A stretch of DNA of 50,360 nucleotides from an uncultured Eubacteriales bacterium (GTDB lineage: Bacteria; Bacillota; Clostridia; Christensenellales; UMGS416): NCBI GenBank assembly GCA_900542005.1, contig UQLW01000023.1, positions 1 through 50,360 on the forward strand. The letters are read 5' to 3'. A program made the position numbers and the translations under genes. The number at the start of each line of letters is the position of its first letter. Position 1 is the first letter of the stretch. The notes below the pieces were generated by a model. It did not search any database and was not told where the DNA came from. It saw nothing but the letters and a program-made list of their open reading frames with translations. Below are positions 48,749 to 50,360 of this stretch, piece after piece.

Positions 48749-50360
48749 ATGAAAGCCGCAGTGATTCAGCCCCGGTATGCCATGGATAACGACAGTCAGG
48801 ATCAATGCTTTTTGGCACTCATCGACCTGCTGGATCAATGCGATGCCAGCATGGACTTGATTGTGCTGCCCGAATACAGCGATGTTCCAGGGAAAGTGCA
48901 GGATAAAGGGCAGTACGAACAGGCTGTGCAGCGCCATCATGATACCCTCATGAAAAAGGTGATGGAGACGGCTTCCCGATGCCAGGCGCTGGTATTTGTC
49001 AATTCGGCGTTCCAAACGCAACAGGGATACAGGAACACAACCTATGCGGTTGCTCCAACAGGCCAGGTCATTGGCAAATATTTTAAGGCTCATCCAGCAC
49101 CCTCCGAGGTCAAAGGGGATGAGCAAGGCGGTATCGGACTGGATGTATCGTATAGTTATACCTTCCAGCCGCCATATGTACTCGACATAGACGGTGTCCG
49201 TTACGGCTTTATGACCTGCTATGATTTCTATTTTTACGAGGCGTTTGCCCGGATTGCCAGGGAGCAGGTGGACATCATCATCGGATGCTCGCTGCAAAGG
49301 ACCGATACGCATCAGGCATTGGAGATTATCGGAAGGTTTTTGTCCTATCAGACGAATGCGTACCTGATTCGCGCCTCCGTGTCTTTAGGCATGGATAGTG
49401 AAGTAGGCGGGGCCAGTATGATGGTATCGCCGGACGGAACCATGCTGGTTGATATGAAAAACGATGTGGGTATTGCGGTTTGCGAGATCAATCCTAAGAA
49501 AAAGTACAACAAGCCAGCGGGATTTGGTGGAACGGCCAAGCCCCATTATGCGTATATGGAGGAGGGAAGAAGGCCCTGGAATTATCGCCCTGCTGGAAGC
49601 GCGATTGCATTGCCGGAGGGCCTGATGCCCTATCCCAGGGTATGTGCGCACAGGGGCTTTAGCGCCGTTGCGCCGGAGAATTCCATGCCTGCCTTTGGGG
49701 CGGCCGTTGCGCTGGGGGCTCCGGAAATAGAATTTGACGTATGGCCAACAAAGGATGGCGAAATTGTTTCCTGCCATGACGCTACCCTGGACAGGGTAAG
49801 CAACGGCAGGGGAAGGATCTATGAGCATACATACAAGGAATTGGCGGAGCTGGATTTTGGCATCCGGTTCGATCCTAAATTCTCGGGGTTGCCGGTGGTG
49901 CGGTTTGAAGAGATTTTGCAGAAATTTGCGGCGCATACCATCATGAATATTCACGTCAAGCCCTTAAGCCTGGATGAACCCTATCCCCAGGCGATTTTGC
50001 AGAAGATGGTTTCCCTGATTCGGCAATACGATTGTGAAAAATATGTATATTTTATGCTTGAACCCGATGAGCATATTCGGCAATTCAAGGCATATGCGCC
50101 GGATATTCCTGTTTGCGTGGGGCACTTGGAGGCAAGACCATGGGATATTGTCGAGCGGGCTATCGCGTTAAAGGCAGAAAAGGTGCAGCTGTTTAAGCCG
50201 TATTTCAATCAGGCAATGATCGATTTAGCCCATCAGCACGGGATCCGATGCAACATATTTTGGTCAGATGAGCAGGAGGAAGCAGAGGCCTTGCTTAAAA
50301 TGGGTGTTGATACCCTATTATCCAATAACTATCAGATTGTTGCAAATACCGTAAAAGCGT
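48749..50360 (+). CDS. Nitrilase-GDPD fusion protein (3' end cut by window edge)
   Basis: The frame is open from ATG at 48749 to the edge, over 537 residues. The first about 275 residues are a carbon-nitrogen hydrolase (nitrilase) domain with the triad E42 in VLPEYSD, K113 in GKYFKAH and C157 in FMTCYDFYFYE. From about 297 it continues as a glycerophosphodiester phosphodiesterase domain with H301 and R302 in CAHRGFS, E328 and D330 in EFDVWP, and H343 in SCHDATLD. Both catalytic sets appear intact, so one chain could cut an amide and a phosphodiester of one substrate. There is no signal peptide. AAGGGGA lies 8 nt before the ATG. GC content and codon use (TTA, TTG, ATA) are lower than in neighbours, a sign of possible transfer. 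Confidence 0.88.
   Translation, partial: MKAAVIQPRYAMDNDSQDQCFLALIDLLDQCDASMDLIVLPEYSDVPGKVQDKGQYEQAVQRHHDTLMKKVMETASRCQALVFVNSAFQTQQGYRNTTYAVAPTGQVIGKYFKAHPAPSEVKGDEQGGIGLDVSYSYTFQPPYVLDIDGVRYGFMTCYDFYFYEAFARIAREQVDIIIGCSLQRTDTHQALEIIGRFLSYQTNAYLIRASVSLGMDSEVGGASMMVSPDGTMLVDMKNDVGIAVCEINPKKKYNKPAGFGGTAKPHYAYMEEGRRPWNYRPAGSAIALPEGLMPYPRVCAHRGFSAVAPENSMPAFGAAVALGAPEIEFDVWPTKDGEIVSCHDATLDRVSNGRGRIYEHTYKELAELDFGIRFDPKFSGLPVVRFEEILQKFAAHTIMNIHVKPLSLDEPYPQAILQKMVSLIRQYDCEKYVYFMLEPDEHIRQFKAYAPDIPVCVGHLEARPWDIVERAIALKAEKVQLFKPYFNQAMIDLAHQHGIRCNIFWSDEQEEAEALLKMGVDTLLSNNYQIVANTVKA

Overview
The window looks like chromosomal DNA of a high-GC, endospore-forming member of the Clostridia (Firmicutes). The support is a sporulation yqfC-yqfD pair, a T-box leader, strong AGGAGG ribosome binding sites, sigma-A type promoters, an AraC-regulated glycan locus and many fibre- and host-glycan-degrading enzymes, as in a gut anaerobe. 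This placement is inferred from gene content only. There is no rRNA, tRNA, CRISPR array, insertion sequence, prophage or plasmid gene.

Layout. 1-3252 (minus): a GH39-like glycosidase cut by the left edge and an orphan sugar-binding lipoprotein. 3424-6681 (minus): a four-gene operon of SdpR-like repressor, SdpI-like membrane protein, ABC ATPase and ABC permease, with a 9-bp inverted-repeat operator beside its promoter. 6831-8345 (minus): UppP and a HAD hydrolase. 8569-10024 (plus): sporulation YqfC and YqfD. 10117-10765 (minus): the biotin transporter BioY with a BirA-type operator over its promoter. 10881-15543 (plus): a flavin oxidoreductase, then a DapA-family aldolase next to a GH78-like rhamnosidase. 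15627-17926 (minus): a methionyl-tRNA-synthetase-like protein behind a complete T-box leader. 18040-26759: a UroD-family protein, a nucleoside phosphorylase, a DUF975 membrane protein, a carboxylesterase/aldo-keto reductase pair, an isochorismatase-like protein, a TIM-barrel isomerase and an aldehyde dehydrogenase. 26815-28442: a GNAT acetyltransferase divergent from an XRE regulator/membrane protein pair. 28994-37130: a glycan locus with an EamA transporter, a TIM-barrel-like protein and a 1356-residue surface protein, divergent from an AraC regulator. 37197-42194: a YcaQ-like protein, a DUF4838 glycosidase-like protein, a HAD phosphatase and a second TIM-barrel isomerase. 42366-44177: a membrane protein with a sigma-factor-like N-terminus and a Pro/Thr-rich outer stalk. 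44351-47360: a peptidoglycan-sugar salvage operon (MurQ, BadF-type amino-sugar kinase, NamZ). 47499 to the end: a second UroD-family protein and a nitrilase-GDPD fusion cut by the right edge.

Two genes are easy to miss because they run off the window: the GH39-like gene (1-1099, minus) and the nitrilase-GDPD fusion (48749-50360, plus). Most of the enzymes point to scavenging plant and microbial glycans. The salvage operon would turn MurNAc-containing sugars into GlcNAc-6-P.

The strongest leads are (1) the MetRS paralog, whose KMSKS loop and methionine-pocket positions have diverged and whose T-box does not read as a methionine T-box; (2) the sigma-like/transmembrane/Pro-Thr stalk protein; (3) the nitrilase-GDPD fusion; and (4) a NamZ without a signal peptide inside a MurQ/kinase operon.
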